DNA of 64,000 nt. It comes from Pseudomonas sp. RIT-PI-q. GTDB lineage: Bacteria; Pseudomonadota; Gammaproteobacteria; Pseudomonadales; Pseudomonadaceae. The notes beneath the pieces were generated by a model. That model was not told where the DNA came from and did not search any database. It saw only the letters and a program-made list of their open reading frames with translations. Shown one piece after another: positions 26,988 to 37,081 of this stretch. The first letter of the stretch is position 1. Each line of letters begins with the position of its first letter. The translations under genes and the position numbers were made by a program. Where the stretch lies: contig NZ_LHPC01000021.1 of the NCBI RefSeq assembly GCF_001297125.1, positions 62,001 through 126,000 on the forward strand, given 5' to 3'.

Positions 26988-29849
26988 ATGCTCGAGCTCA
27001 CCATAGAGCAGATATCCATGGGCCAGTCGGCGGTGGATAAATCCGCAGCGTTGCACTTGCTGGCCCAGCATCTGGTCGCCGATGGCCTGGTCGCCGAGGG
27101 TTACCTCGCCGGTTTGCAGGCGCGCGAAGCCCAGGGCTCGACCTTTCTCGGTCAAGGTATTGCCATCCCCCACGGTACGCCCGACACCCGCGACCTGGTG
27201 TTTACCACCGGCGTGCGGCTGATGCAGTTCCCCGAGGGCGTGGATTGGGGTGACGGTCAGATCGTCTACCTGGCGATTGGTATTGCGGCCAAATCCGATG
27301 AACACCTGCGCCTGTTGCAACTGCTGACCCGCGCCCTTGGCGAAACCGATCTGGGCCAGGCCCTGCGCCGCGCCAGTTCCGCCGAAGCCTTGCTGAAACT
27401 GCTGCAAGGCGCGCCGCAGGAACTGGCGCTGGATGCGCAGATGATCGGCCTCGGGGTGTCCGCCGACGATTTCGAAGAGCTGGTTTGGCGCGGTGCGCGT
27501 TTGCTGCGCCAGGCCGACTGCGTGAGCAACGGTTTTTCCGCGGTGTTGCAGCAAGTCGAAGCACTGCCGCTGGGCGATGGCCTGTGGTGGTTGCACAGCG
27601 AACAAACGGTGAAGCGTCCGGGCCTGGCGTTCGTCACCCCGGACAAACCGATGCGCTATCTCGGCCAGCCGTTGAGCGGGCTGTTTTGCCTGGCCAGCCT
27701 CGGCGAAGCCCATCAGGCCTTGCTCGAACGCCTCTGTGCGTTGCTGATCGAAGGACGTGGCCACGAATTGGGCCGCGCCACCAGCAGCCGTAAAGTCCTT
27801 GAAGTGCTGGGTGGTGAGTTGCCGGCCGACTGGCCGAGCGCGCGTATTGCGCTGGCCAACGCTCACGGTTTGCATGCGCGGCCGGCCAAGATCCTCGCGC
27901 AACTGGCGAAAAGTTTTGAAGGCGAAATCCGCGTGCGCATTGTCGATGGCCAGGACAGCGCGGTGTCGGTGAAGAGCTTGAGCAAGCTGCTCAGCCTCGG
28001 TGCCCGTCGCGGTCAGGTGCTGGAATTCGTCGCCGAACCGAGTATCGCTGCCGATGCCTTGCCAGCCTTGCTCGCCGCCATCGAAGAAGGCCTCGGTGAA
28101 GAAGTCGAGCCGTTGCCGGCCGTCAGTCAGCAACGTGAAGTGATGGCCGACGTTGCCGAGGTATTGCTCGCACCGGCCTCCGGCAGTCTGGTTCAAGCCA
28201 TCGCCGCCGCACCGGGCATCGCCATCGGCCCGGCGCATATTCAAGTGCTGCAAGCGATCGAATACCCGCTGCGCGGTGAGTCCGCCGCCATCGAGCGCGA
28301 GCGTCTGCAGCAGGCGTTGGCCGACGTGCGTCGTGATATCCAAGGGCTGATCGAGCGCAGCAAGTCCAAGGCGATTCGCGAGATTTTCATCACCCATCAA
28401 GAGATGCTCGACGACCCGGAACTCACCGATGAAGTCGACACCCGCCTCAAGCAAGGCGAAAGCGCCGAAGCGGCGTGGATGGCGGTGATCGAGGCCGCCG
28501 CCAAGCAACAGGAGTCGCTGCAGGACGCCTTACTCGCCGAACGTGCCGCCGACTTGCGCGACATCGGTCGTCGCGTGCTGGCGCAGCTTTGTGGTGTCGA
28601 GACCCCGAGCGAACCCGATCAACCGTACATTCTGGTGATGGACGAAGTCGGCCCGTCCGACGTTGCGCGTCTCGATCCGGCCCGTGTCGCCGGCATTCTG
28701 ACCGCCCGTGGTGGCGCCACCGCTCACAGCGCCATCGTCGCGCGCGCCCTCGGCATTCCGGCATTGGTCGGCGCGGGTGCAGCGGTGCTGCTGCTGGCGC
28801 CGGGCACGCCGTTGTTGCTCGATGGCCAGCGCGGTCGTCTGCATGTGGACGCCGATGCAGCGACGTTGCAGCGCGCCACCGAAGAGCGCGACACCCGCGA
28901 ACAACGGCTGAAAGCGGCCGCCGAACAACGTCATCAACCGGCACTGACCACTGACGGTCATGCAGTCGAAGTGTTCGCCAACATCGGCGAAAGCGCTGGC
29001 GTCACCAGCGCGGTGGAGCAGGGTGCCGAAGGCATTGGCCTGCTGCGTACCGAACTGATTTTCATGGCCCGCTCGCAGGCGCCGGACGAGGCCACTCAAG
29101 GAGTGGAATACCGTCGCGTCCTCGATGGCCTGGCCGGCCGTCCGCTGGTGGTGCGCCCCCTCGACGTCGGTGGTGACAAACCGCTGCCGTATTGGCCGAA
29201 CGCGAAAGAAGAAAACCCGTTTCTCGGCGTGCGCGGCATTCGCCTGACCCTGCAACGCCCGCACATCATGGAAGCGCAATTGCGCGCCTTGCTGCGTGCT
29301 GCCGACAACCGGCCGCTGCGGATCATGTTCCCGATGGCTGGCAGCGTCGATGAGTGGCGTCAGGCCCGGGACATGACCGAGCGCCTGCGCCTGGAAATCC
29401 TGGTGGCGGATTTGCAGTTGGGGATCATGATCGAAGTACCGTCGGCGGCATTACTGGCGCCGGTACTGGCCAAAGAGGTCGATTTTTTCAGTGTCGGCAC
29501 AAACGACCTGACCCAATACACCCTGGCCATCGACCGTGGTCACCCGACGTTGTCGGCCCAGGCGGACGGCTTGCATCCGGCGGTGCTGCAACTGATCGAC
29601 ATCACCGTGCGCGCGGCCCATGCCCATGGCAAGTGGGTCGGCGTGTGTGGCGAGCTGGCGGCCGAGCCGCTGGCGGTGCCGGTGCTGGTCGGTCTCGGTG
29701 TCGATGAACTCAGCGTCTCGGGTCGCAGCATTGCCGAGGTCAAGGCGCGCATCCGCGAACTCAGCCTGGCCCAGACCCAAACCCTTGCCCAACAGGCCCT
29801 GGCCGTGGGCAGCGCGAATGAAGTGCGCGCATTAGTGGAGGCTTTGTAA
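26988..29849 (+). CDS. fruB: Fructose PTS fusion protein EIIA-HPr-EI
   Basis: A 953-residue cytoplasmic multidomain phosphotransferase that passes phosphate from PEP to fructose. Domain order: EIIA-Fru (1-145) with phosphorylated H62 (GIAIPHGTPD); a linker domain; HPr (about 283-370) with H296 in AHGLHARPAKI; enzyme I (about 400-953) with H580 in GGATAHSAIVARALG, the PEP-binding barrel and the C-terminal GVCGELAAEP motif. All three active histidines are intact. Its stop overlaps the fruK start by 1 nt (TAATG). ATG 26988 has AAGGAGAAAGC upstream. Cra operators lie upstream. Confidence 0.96.
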   Translation: MLELTIEQISMGQSAVDKSAALHLLAQHLVADGLVAEGYLAGLQAREAQGSTFLGQGIAIPHGTPDTRDLVFTTGVRLMQFPEGVDWGDGQIVYLAIGIAAKSDEHLRLLQLLTRALGETDLGQALRRASSAEALLKLLQGAPQELALDAQMIGLGVSADDFEELVWRGARLLRQADCVSNGFSAVLQQVEALPLGDGLWWLHSEQTVKRPGLAFVTPDKPMRYLGQPLSGLFCLASLGEAHQALLERLCALLIEGRGHELGRATSSRKVLEVLGGELPADWPSARIALANAHGLHARPAKILAQLAKSFEGEIRVRIVDGQDSAVSVKSLSKLLSLGARRGQVLEFVAEPSIAADALPALLAAIEEGLGEEVEPLPAVSQQREVMADVAEVLLAPASGSLVQAIAAAPGIAIGPAHIQVLQAIEYPLRGESAAIERERLQQALADVRRDIQGLIERSKSKAIREIFITHQEMLDDPELTDEVDTRLKQGESAEAAWMAVIEAAAKQQESLQDALLAERAADLRDIGRRVLAQLCGVETPSEPDQPYILVMDEVGPSDVARLDPARVAGILTARGGATAHSAIVARALGIPALVGAGAAVLLLAPGTPLLLDGQRGRLHVDADAATLQRATEERDTREQRLKAAAEQRHQPALTTDGHAVEVFANIGESAGVTSAVEQGAEGIGLLRTELIFMARSQAPDEATQGVEYRRVLDGLAGRPLVVRPLDVGGDKPLPYWPNAKEENPFLGVRGIRLTLQRPHIMEAQLRALLRAADNRPLRIMFPMAGSVDEWRQARDMTERLRLEILVADLQLGIMIEVPSAALLAPVLAKEVDFFSVGTNDLTQYTLAIDRGHPTLSAQADGLHPAVLQLIDITVRAAHAHGKWVGVCGELAAEPLAVPVLVGLGVDELSVSGRSIAEVKARIRELSLAQTQTLAQQALAVGSANEVRALVEAL

Positions 29850-30790
29850 TGGCCAAGATCCTGACCCTGACCCTCAACCCGGCGCTGGACCTTACCGTTC
29901 AGTTGCCGGTCCTTGCACCCGGTCAAGTCAACCGCAGCGACGAGATGCACACCCACGCCGCCGGCAAAGGCGTGAACGTGGCGCAGGTGCTGGCGGACCT
30001 TGGGCATCAGCTCACGGTCAGCGGTTTCCTCGGTGAAGATAACCTTCAAGCGTTCGAAACCCTGTTCGCCAAACGCGGGTTTGTCGACGCGTTCATCCGT
30101 GTACCCGGCGAGACCCGCAGCAACATCAAACTGGCGGAAAGCGCTGGGCGCATCACCGACATCAACGGTCCCGGACCCTTGGTCAGTGAAGCGGCGCAGC
30201 AGGCGTTGCTTGATCGATTGGATCACATTGCGCCCGGCCATGATGCGGTCGTCGTCGCAGGCAGCCTGCCCCAAGGCATCAGCCCGCTATGGTTGGAAGC
30301 GTTGGTTTTGCGCTTGAAAAATCTCGGCTTGAACGTGGCGCTGGACACCAGCGGTGAAGCGTTGCGGGCCGCGCTCAATGCCGGCCCGTGGCTGATCAAA
30401 CCCACCACCGAAGAGCTGGCCGACGTGCTCGGTTGCGAGGTGGTTGCGGTCACGGCCCAGGCCGAAGCGGCGAGCCGCTTGCACGCGCAAGGCATCGAGC
30501 ATGTGGTGATTTCCCACGGCGCTGATGGCGTGAATTGGTTCAGCGTCGGCTCGGCGATGCACGCGACGCCGCCCAAGGTCAGCGTGGTCAGCACGGTGGG
30601 CGCCGGCGATTCGTTGCTGGCCGGCATGCTCCACGGTTTGCTCAGTGCCGACACGCCTGAACAGACCTTGCGCACTGCCACGGCGATTGCCGCGATGGCG
30701 GTCACCCAGATCGGTTTCGGCATTGGCGATGCGGCGCAATTGGCGCGGCTCGAACAGGGCGTGCGCATCCGCACCCTGACAGAACAATAA
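29849..30790 (+). CDS. fruK: 1-phosphofructokinase
   Basis: FruK phosphorylates fructose-1-P to fructose-1,6-bisphosphate, and so also removes the Cra inducer. The 313-residue PfkB-family kinase has the N-terminal TLTLNPALDLTV, the sugar-site HAAGKGVNVAQVL, and the catalytic GAGDSLLAGML anion hole with Asp near residue 254. It lies between fruB (1-nt overlap) and fruA (11-bp gap). Confidence 0.96.
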   Translation: MAKILTLTLNPALDLTVQLPVLAPGQVNRSDEMHTHAAGKGVNVAQVLADLGHQLTVSGFLGEDNLQAFETLFAKRGFVDAFIRVPGETRSNIKLAESAGRITDINGPGPLVSEAAQQALLDRLDHIAPGHDAVVVAGSLPQGISPLWLEALVLRLKNLGLNVALDTSGEALRAALNAGPWLIKPTTEELADVLGCEVVAVTAQAEAASRLHAQGIEHVVISHGADGVNWFSVGSAMHATPPKVSVVSTVGAGDSLLAGMLHGLLSADTPEQTLRTATAIAAMAVTQIGFGIGDAAQLARLEQGVRIRTLTEQ

Positions 30791-30801
30791 GAGGGTTTGT
30801 C

Positions 30802-32541
30802 ATGAAGTTAGCCATTGTTACGGCCTGCCCGAACGGCATGGTCACCAGTGTGCTGTGCGCGCGGTTGCTCGATGCAGCGGCTCAGCGTCAGGGCTGGAGC
30901 ACCAGTGTCGAAGTCAACGATGCGGCGCATCCAGAACGACAATTGTCGGCAGCCACCATCGAGGCCGCCGAATGGGTCTTGCTGGTGACCAGCACGCCTG
31001 TGGACCTGTCGCGATTCGTCGGCAAACGCGTGTTCCAGAGTACCCCGGCTCAGGCGCTGCAAGATGTCGAAGCGGTGTTGCGCCGGGGTGCTGAAGAGGC
31101 TCGGGTTTACGTTGCTCCCGAAGCCGTCGTCGAGCCAGTTGAGGTCAGTAAAAGTGCTCCGCGCCTGGTCGCGATCACGGCCTGCCCAACCGGTGTCGCT
31201 CACACCTTCATGGCGGCCGAAGCCTTGCAGCAAACGGCCAAGCGTCTGGGCTACGATTTGCAGGTGGAAACCCAGGGCTCGGTCGGTGCGCGCAATCCTC
31301 TGAGCGCAGCGGCGATTGCCGATGCCGATGTGGTGCTGCTGGCCTGCGATATCGAAGTCGCCACCGAGCGTTTCGCCGGCAAGAAAATTTACCGTTGCGG
31401 CACCGGCATCGCGTTGAAACAAGCCGAAGCCACGTTGAACAAAGCCCTCGCCGAAGGCAAACAGGAAACGGCGGCAACCGGCGCCAAAGGTCCGGCCAAG
31501 CAAGAGAAAACCGGCGTCTACAAACACCTGTTGACCGGTGTGTCATTCATGCTGCCGATGGTGGTGGCGGGCGGGCTGATGATCGCCTTGTCGTTCGTCT
31601 TCGGCATCACCGCTTTCAAGGAGGAAGGCACCCTCGCCGCCGCCCTGATGCAGATCGGTGGCGAGACCGCGTTCAAGCTGATGGTGCCGTTGCTGGCGGG
31701 GTACATCGCCTACTCGATCGCTGACCGTCCGGGCCTGGCGCCGGGGATGATTGGTGGTCTGCTCGCCAGTACGTTGGGCGCCGGTTTTATCGGCGGGATC
31801 ATTGCCGGTTTCATCGCCGGTTACGCGGCCCAGGCGATCAACCGTTATGCGCGATTGCCGCAAAGCCTTGAGGCGCTGAAGCCGATCCTGATCATTCCCT
31901 TGCTGGCGAGCCTGTTCACCGGTCTGGTGATGATTTATGTGGTCGGCAAACCGGTGGCCGGGATGCTGGCGGGGCTGACGCAGTTCCTCGACAGCATGGG
32001 CACCACCAACGCCATTCTGCTCGGCGTGCTGCTGGGCGGCATGATGTGCGTCGACCTCGGCGGGCCGATCAACAAGGCGGCTTATGCGTTCTCGGTGGGG
32101 CTGTTGGCGTCGCAGAGTTATGCACCGATGGCCGCGACCATGGCGGCGGGGATGGTGCCGCCGATTGGTCTGGGCATCGCCACGTTTATTGCCCGGCGCA
32201 AGTTTGCCCAGACCGAGCGCGAGGCCGGTAAAGCGGCGTTGGTGTTGGGCCTGTGTTTCATCTCTGAAGGGGCGATTCCGTTCGCCGCGAAAGACCCGTT
32301 GCGGGTGATTCCGGCGAGCATCGCCGGGGGGGCGCTGACCGGTGCGTTGTCGATGTATTTCGGCTGCAAGTTGATGGCGCCGCACGGTGGGTTGTTTGTG
32401 TTGGCGATCCCGAATGCGATCAATCATGCGCTGTTGTATCTGCTGGCGATTGTCGCCGGGAGTCTGCTGACGGCGGTGGCGTATGCAGTGCTCAAGCGGC
32501 CGGAAGTCGTTGAGTTGGCCATAGAACCCGTCAACGCCTGA
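30802..32541 (+). CDS. fruA: Fructose-specific PTS enzyme IIBC
   Basis: The 579-residue permease takes up fructose and releases fructose-1-P. It has an N-terminal EIIB' domain with C9 (TACPNGMVTS), a second EIIB domain with phosphorylated C128 (ITACPTGVAHTFMAAEAL), a linker, and a membrane EIIC domain (about 235-565) with eight to ten membrane segments and the GGPINKAAYAF and EGAIPFA motifs. Both cysteines are present, although the first domain is the divergent one in this family. Last gene of the operon; a REPIN follows 9 bp later and no T-tract terminator is seen. Confidence 0.96.
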   Translation: MKLAIVTACPNGMVTSVLCARLLDAAAQRQGWSTSVEVNDAAHPERQLSAATIEAAEWVLLVTSTPVDLSRFVGKRVFQSTPAQALQDVEAVLRRGAEEARVYVAPEAVVEPVEVSKSAPRLVAITACPTGVAHTFMAAEALQQTAKRLGYDLQVETQGSVGARNPLSAAAIADADVVLLACDIEVATERFAGKKIYRCGTGIALKQAEATLNKALAEGKQETAATGAKGPAKQEKTGVYKHLLTGVSFMLPMVVAGGLMIALSFVFGITAFKEEGTLAAALMQIGGETAFKLMVPLLAGYIAYSIADRPGLAPGMIGGLLASTLGAGFIGGIIAGFIAGYAAQAINRYARLPQSLEALKPILIIPLLASLFTGLVMIYVVGKPVAGMLAGLTQFLDSMGTTNAILLGVLLGGMMCVDLGGPINKAAYAFSVGLLASQSYAPMAATMAAGMVPPIGLGIATFIARRKFAQTEREAGKAALVLGLCFISEGAIPFAAKDPLRVIPASIAGGALTGALSMYFGCKLMAPHGGLFVLAIPNAINHALLYLLAIVAGSLLTAVAYAVLKRPEVVELAIEPVNA

Positions 32542-32550
32542 CACCCGCCC

Positions 32551-32644
32551 TTGTAGGAGCGAGGCTTGCCCGCGAAGACGGCCTGACAGTCAGCATCTTT
32601 GTTGAATGTTAAGCAGCCTTCGCGGGCAAGCCTCGCTCCTACAA
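32551..32644. repeat. REPIN 4 (GAGGCTTGCCCGCGAAG class)
   Basis: Perfect 27-nt arms at 32551-32577 and 32618-32644. Lies between fruA and the PhoD-type gene. Confidence 0.92.
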
Positions 32645-32706
32645 GGGGAGTGTCATGTCGGTTTCATGTGTACATGCTTTAGTTTTTCCTTTTCAGGGAG
32701 AACACC

Positions 32707-34247
32707 ATGAGCGAATTCGACCTCGGTCGCCGTCGTGTCATGCAAGCCGTTGGCGCCGGGCTGTTGTTGCCCGGTTGGGCGCCGGCGGTGATTGCCTCGG
32801 TCAAGGATCGGCCGCAACTCACCGATGGCGTGCAGTCTGGCGACCTGCTCGGCGACCGCGCGATGGTCTGGAGCCGCAGCGACCGTCCGGCGCGGATGGT
32901 GGTGGAATGGGACACTCGCAGCCTGTTCACCAATCCCCGGCGATTCGTCTCGCCTCTGGCCGATGCCCGCACCGATTTTACCGCTCGGGTCGAGCTCACC
33001 GGCCTGCCCGCCGACCAGGCGATTTTCTACCGTGTGCAGTTCGAAGACGCCCAGACCGGTGTCGCCAGCGAGCCCTGGTTCGGTCACTTGCGCAGCGTGC
33101 CGCAAACCCGTCGCGATATTCGTTTTGTCTGGAGCGGTGACACCGTCGGCCAGGGCTTCGGCATCAACCCGGACATCGGCGGCATGCGCATCTACGAAGC
33201 CATGCGCTTGCGCCTGCCAGACTTCTTTATCCACAGCGGCGACACCATCTACGCCGACGGCCCGGTGCCGGCGCAACTGCCCACCGAAAGTGGCCGCGTG
33301 TGGCGCAATATCACCAGCGAAGCCAAGAGCAAAGTCGCCGAAACCCTCGACGAGTATCGTGGCAATTACCGCTACAACCTGATGGACGAAAACATCCGTC
33401 GCTTCAACGCCGAAGTGCCACAGATCTGGCAGTGGGACGACCACGAAGTGGTGAACAACTGGTCCCCTGGCAAGCAATTGGATCTGCGCTACAAGAGCAA
33501 AGATATCCACAGCCTGGTCGGCCACGGGCGCCAGGCCTGGCTCGAATACGCACCGATGCGTTTGCAAAGCGCCGATGGCGGCGGGCGGATTTATCGCCAG
33601 CTCAGCTATGGGCCGTTGCTTGATGTGTTTGTCCTCGACCTGCGCAGTTATCGCGGAGCCAATGACGACAACCTCGGCGCCGTGAAACCCTTCCTCGGTC
33701 GTGAACAACTGGACTGGCTGAAAGCTTCGTTGAAAGCCTCCAATGCGCAATGGAAAGTCATCGCCGCCGACATGCCCATCGGCCTCGGTGTACCCGACGG
33801 TGAAGTGAGCCCCGGTGTGACACGTTGGGAAGCCGTGGCGAACGGCGACCCGGGATCGGCTCAGGGCCGTGAACTGGAAATCGCCGAGTTACTCGGTTTT
33901 CTGCGGGCACAACAGGTGCGCAATTTCGTGTTCCTGACGGCGGATGTGCATTACTGCGCGGCGCATCATTACCACCCGGACCGTGCAGCGTTCCAGGATT
34001 TCGAGCCGTTTTGGGAGTTTGTGGCGGGGCCCTTGATGCGGGGGGGTTCGGGGCTGCGCAGCTGGGGAAAACCTTTGGCCCTGGGGGGGGGTTTGAAAAG
34101 GCTCCACCGGCGCAGAACGCGTCACCGTTTGCCGGGTTTCAGTTTTTTGGCGAGGTGAATATCGATGGGCAGACAGGGGAGATGAGTGTGGTGTTGCGCG
34201 ATCTCGATGGGGTGGCGGTGTTTGAGCAGCGATTGCAACCCGCTTGA
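32707..34247 (+). pseudogene. phoD: PhoD-type alkaline phosphatase, frameshifted near the 3' end
   Basis: The main frame (32707-34158) encodes a Tat-exported PhoD-like metallophosphatase: twin-arginine leader (GRRRVMQAVGAGLL), PhoD_N domain to about residue 130, then the metal motifs WSGDTVG, HSGDTIYADG, WQWDDHEVVNNW and TADVHYCAAHHY. After EFVAGP (codon ending 34032) the frame becomes Gly/Arg-rich and stops early. The expected tail (KAPPAQNASPFAGFQFFGEV ... VFEQRLQPA) continues in the frame one base back to TGA 34245-34247. A net loss of one base between about 34030 and 34046, beside runs of 7 and 9 G, explains this. Either a real mutation or a sequencing error; most of the catalytic core is unaffected. 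Confidence 0.85.
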
Positions 34248-34318
34248 CCTGTTGGAGCCGGCTTGCTGGCGATGGCGGTTTTGAAATCGCCTTCGCCAGC
34301 AAGCCGGCTCCTACAGGT
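34247..34318. repeat. REPIN 5 (GAGCCGGCTTGCTGGCGA class)
   Basis: 31-nt arms at 34247-34277 and 34288-34318 with two mismatches and a short 10-nt loop. It begins at the last base of the restored phoD stop codon and sits between convergent phoD and piuB. Confidence 0.9.
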
Positions 34319-34327
34319 CAAGGTGGG

Positions 34328-36856
34328 TCAGTAGACGTCGCGGCGGTAGCGGCCCTGTTCGATCAGGCGGTCGACCTCTGGGATGCCGAGGATTTCGTTG
34401 AGCACGTGGTCCACGCCGGAAGCCATCCCTTGCAAGCTGCCGCAGATGTAGATCACGGCGCCGTCCGCCAGCCATTGCTTCAACACGTCCGCCGATTCGC
34501 GCAGGCGATCCTGCACGTAGATTTTCTCGGCCTGATCCCGCGAGAACGCGAGGTCGAGGCGCTCCAGATCACCTGAAATCAACCAGTCTTCCAGCTCGTC
34601 GCGGCACAGGTAGTCGTGCTCGCGATGGCGCTCGCCGAACAACAGCCAATGCCGTTGCTGGCCGTCGGCAATCCGCGCCTTGAGCAAGCTGCGCAGCCCG
34701 GCCAGCCCCGTGCCGTTGCCCAGCAGGATCATCGGCACCGGTTCGCTCGGCAGATGGAAACCGCTGTTGCGTCGTACGCGCAGGCTGATGGTGCTGCCCA
34801 CCGGGGCATGTTCGGTCAACCAACCGGAGCCGATGCCGAGACTGCCGTCGGGATGCAGTTCCTGACGCACGATCAATTCGAGCACGCCGTCGGCGGCGAT
34901 CGAGGCGATGGAGTATTCGCGCATGGCCAACGGCACCAACGCACTTACCAGTGCCTGGGCATGCAGACCGACCAGATGCGTTCTGTTCTCCGGCAGTTGC
35001 CGAGTGGCCAGGGCTTGCTCCAGCGATTGCGACAGGCCGTCGAGCTCAACCGTGGCCCGGCCATCAATCCCCAGGCCATCGAGGAAATGCTCGATGGCCC
35101 ACGGGCAATTGCGCGGCAACACTTCCACCAGATCACCGGCCAGCCAACTGCTGGTGGTCGGGGCGGTCAGGCCCAAAAGGTAAACCCCCGAAGCACTGCT
35201 GTCAGGGTTGAGCAACTCACGGCGAGTCAGCGTCCAGTTGTCATAGCTCGGCGCTTGCCAGGTGTCCACGGGCGCCTGTCCGGTCAGCAGACCGAGTTGC
35301 TGCTGCCAGTGACGCAAGGCGTAAGGGTCGCCGCTGTCGACTTCCACCGGGGCGAACAGCGTCTTGCCGCCGTGTTCACCGAGCCAGCCATGCAAGCGTC
35401 GGGCGAAGCCGCAGAAGTGTTGATATTGCCGATCACCGAGTCCGAGCACGGCATAGTTGAGGCTCTCCAGGCTCAAGGCCCGGCCCAGCACTTTGCGTTC
35501 AAAACTCCGGGCGCTGTCCGGCGCTTCACCGTCACCGAAGGTGCTGACCACGAACAGCGCATGGTCGGAGTCACGCAAATCCTGTTCGCTGACATTCGCC
35601 AGCGGCGAAACCTTCACCGGCAGGCCGGCCGCCTGCAATTGGCCGGCGGTCTGCCACGCCAGTTGCTCGGCGAACCCGCTCTGGCTGGCGAAACCGATCA
35701 ACCAGGCCGGTGCATCGCTGCCCGGTTGCACGAGGCCTTTGCGCGCGTCCTTGATCTGCTTTTTCTTGCGGCGACGGTCGAGGTACAGCAACCAACCGGT
35801 GACAAAAAACAGCGGCATGGTCAGTGCACTGACCGTCAGGATGATCCGCCCGACGATGCCGAAATAGCTGCCGACGTGCAGCGCATAAATACTGGTCAGC
35901 AGTTGCGCCTTGAAGCTCTTGTCGCTGTAACGGTCAACCCGCTTGACCACGCCGGTTGCCGGGTCGAGGCTGATCTGGTTCAACGCGCGATCATGCGGCG
36001 AGGTGTTCAGCAGGTAGAACACGGTCGCCGGTTGCCCGGCCACGGGCGGCATACGGATGTTGTAGGCGGACAGGTTCGGGCCGGCAGCGCTGTAGATGCT
36101 GCTCCACATCGCCGCGTAATCGGCGGTGGGCGCCGGACCACTCGGCGCAGGGCCACGGCCACCGCGAACGCGTTCGTTTTGCGGCGCATCGGAAAGCAGT
36201 CGGGTCAGGCCTTTGTTGTACCACTCATAGGACCAGGACAATCCGGTCAGCGCCGCGAGGAGGTAAAACACCAGGCACCAGGTGCCGGCCACCGAGTGCA
36301 AATCCCAGTTGAAGCTGCGGCCCTTTTTCTTCCAGTCGAGGGTCAGCCAGGCACGCCAGCTGTTCCACTGGCGCGGCCAGCGCAGGTACAGGCCGGACAG
36401 GCAAAAGAACACCAGAATCAGCGTGCAGGCACCGGTGATTTGCCGACCGGTATCGCCCATGGCGAGGAAGCGGTGCAGTTGCAACATGAAGCCGAAGAAG
36501 TCTTCGCCGACGGCATGGCCCATGAATTCGGCGGTGTACGGGTTGAAGTAGCGCATCTCGCCACGGCGTTCACCCGGTGGCGGGGTAAAGGACACTCGCG
36601 CAGCGTTGCCGCTGTCGGTCTCGACCCAGATCATTGCGACTTTCTTGCCCGAGGCGCCTTCGATTTTCTCCACCAGTTCGACTGGCGGCAGCACGCCGGC
36701 GACCTGTTTTTCGACCTGCAGCACTGAAGGGTTCAAAGCCGCCAGGATCTCATCCTCAAACGACACCGTCGCCCCGGTGATGCCCATCAGGGCCAGGACC
36801 AGCCCGGCGCTGATGCCGAAAAACCAGTGCAGCTGGAACAGGGTTTTCTTCAACAC
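34328..36856 (-). CDS. piuB: PepSY-membrane / flavodoxin reductase PiuB
   Basis: An 842-residue fusion. The N-terminal half is a PepSY_TM region with four membrane segments (about 12-35, 140-160, 195-217 and 340-362) around periplasmic PepSY domains; the C-terminal half is a cytoplasmic diflavin reductase: flavodoxin domain (from about 388, [13 protein letters not shown]), FAD-binding domain ([10 protein letters not shown]) and NAD(P)H domain ([24 protein letters not shown]). It probably moves electrons across the membrane to reduce ferric siderophores delivered by PiuA. Start is GTG 36856 (or TTG 36853). It is downstream of piuA but separated from it by a terminator and a REPIN, so it probably has its own promoter. 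Confidence 0.88.
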   Translation of the reverse strand: MLKKTLFQLHWFFGISAGLVLALMGITGATVSFEDEILAALNPSVLQVEKQVAGVLPPVELVEKIEGASGKKVAMIWVETDSGNAARVSFTPPPGERRGEMRYFNPYTAEFMGHAVGEDFFGFMLQLHRFLAMGDTGRQITGACTLILVFFCLSGLYLRWPRQWNSWRAWLTLDWKKKGRSFNWDLHSVAGTWCLVFYLLAALTGLSWSYEWYNKGLTRLLSDAPQNERVRGGRGPAPSGPAPTADYAAMWSSIYSAAGPNLSAYNIRMPPVAGQPATVFYLLNTSPHDRALNQISLDPATGVVKRVDRYSDKSFKAQLLTSIYALHVGSYFGIVGRIILTVSALTMPLFFVTGWLLYLDRRRKKKQIKDARKGLVQPGSDAPAWLIGFASQSGFAEQLAWQTAGQLQAAGLPVKVSPLANVSEQDLRDSDHALFVVSTFGDGEAPDSARSFERKVLGRALSLESLNYAVLGLGDRQYQHFCGFARRLHGWLGEHGGKTLFAPVEVDSGDPYALRHWQQQLGLLTGQAPVDTWQAPSYDNWTLTRRELLNPDSSASGVYLLGLTAPTTSSWLAGDLVEVLPRNCPWAIEHFLDGLGIDGRATVELDGLSQSLEQALATRQLPENRTHLVGLHAQALVSALVPLAMREYSIASIAADGVLELIVRQELHPDGSLGIGSGWLTEHAPVGSTISLRVRRNSGFHLPSEPVPMILLGNGTGLAGLRSLLKARIADGQQRHWLLFGERHREHDYLCRDELEDWLISGDLERLDLAFSRDQAEKIYVQDRLRESADVLKQWLADGAVIYICGSLQGMASGVDHVLNEILGIPEVDRLIEQGRYRRDVY

Positions 36857-36937
36857 GTCGCTCGCCTTGTTCGTTCAAAAATAGTCATCACGGCGCGCAT
36901 TATGCCGTGGGTTGTCGAGAAACATTCTTTCTTACGC

Positions 36938-36970
36938 ACAAAAGCCCCGTTCATGTAGATGAACGGGGCT
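36938..36970 (-). terminator. Terminator of piuA
   Basis: AGCCCCGTTCAT (36943-36954) pairs perfectly with ATGAACGGGGCT (36959-36970), 12 bp, loop of 4; on the minus strand it is followed by TTTT. It ends piuA before piuB. Confidence 0.85.
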
Positions 36971-36975
36971 CAATT

Positions 36976-37075
36976 CTGTAGGAGCGAGCTTGCTCGCGAA
37001 GGTCGTCAACGATGACGCGGTAAACCTGACCCCGCGTCGTTCTTGAGTTTTTCGCGAGCGAGCTCGCTCCTACAG
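36976..37075. repeat. REPIN 6
   Basis: 25-nt arms 36976-37000 and 37051-37075 with one mismatch, GTAGGAGCGAGCTTGCTCGC class. It ends 6 bp from the piuA stop. Confidence 0.9.
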
Positions 37076-37081
37076 CGGTGG

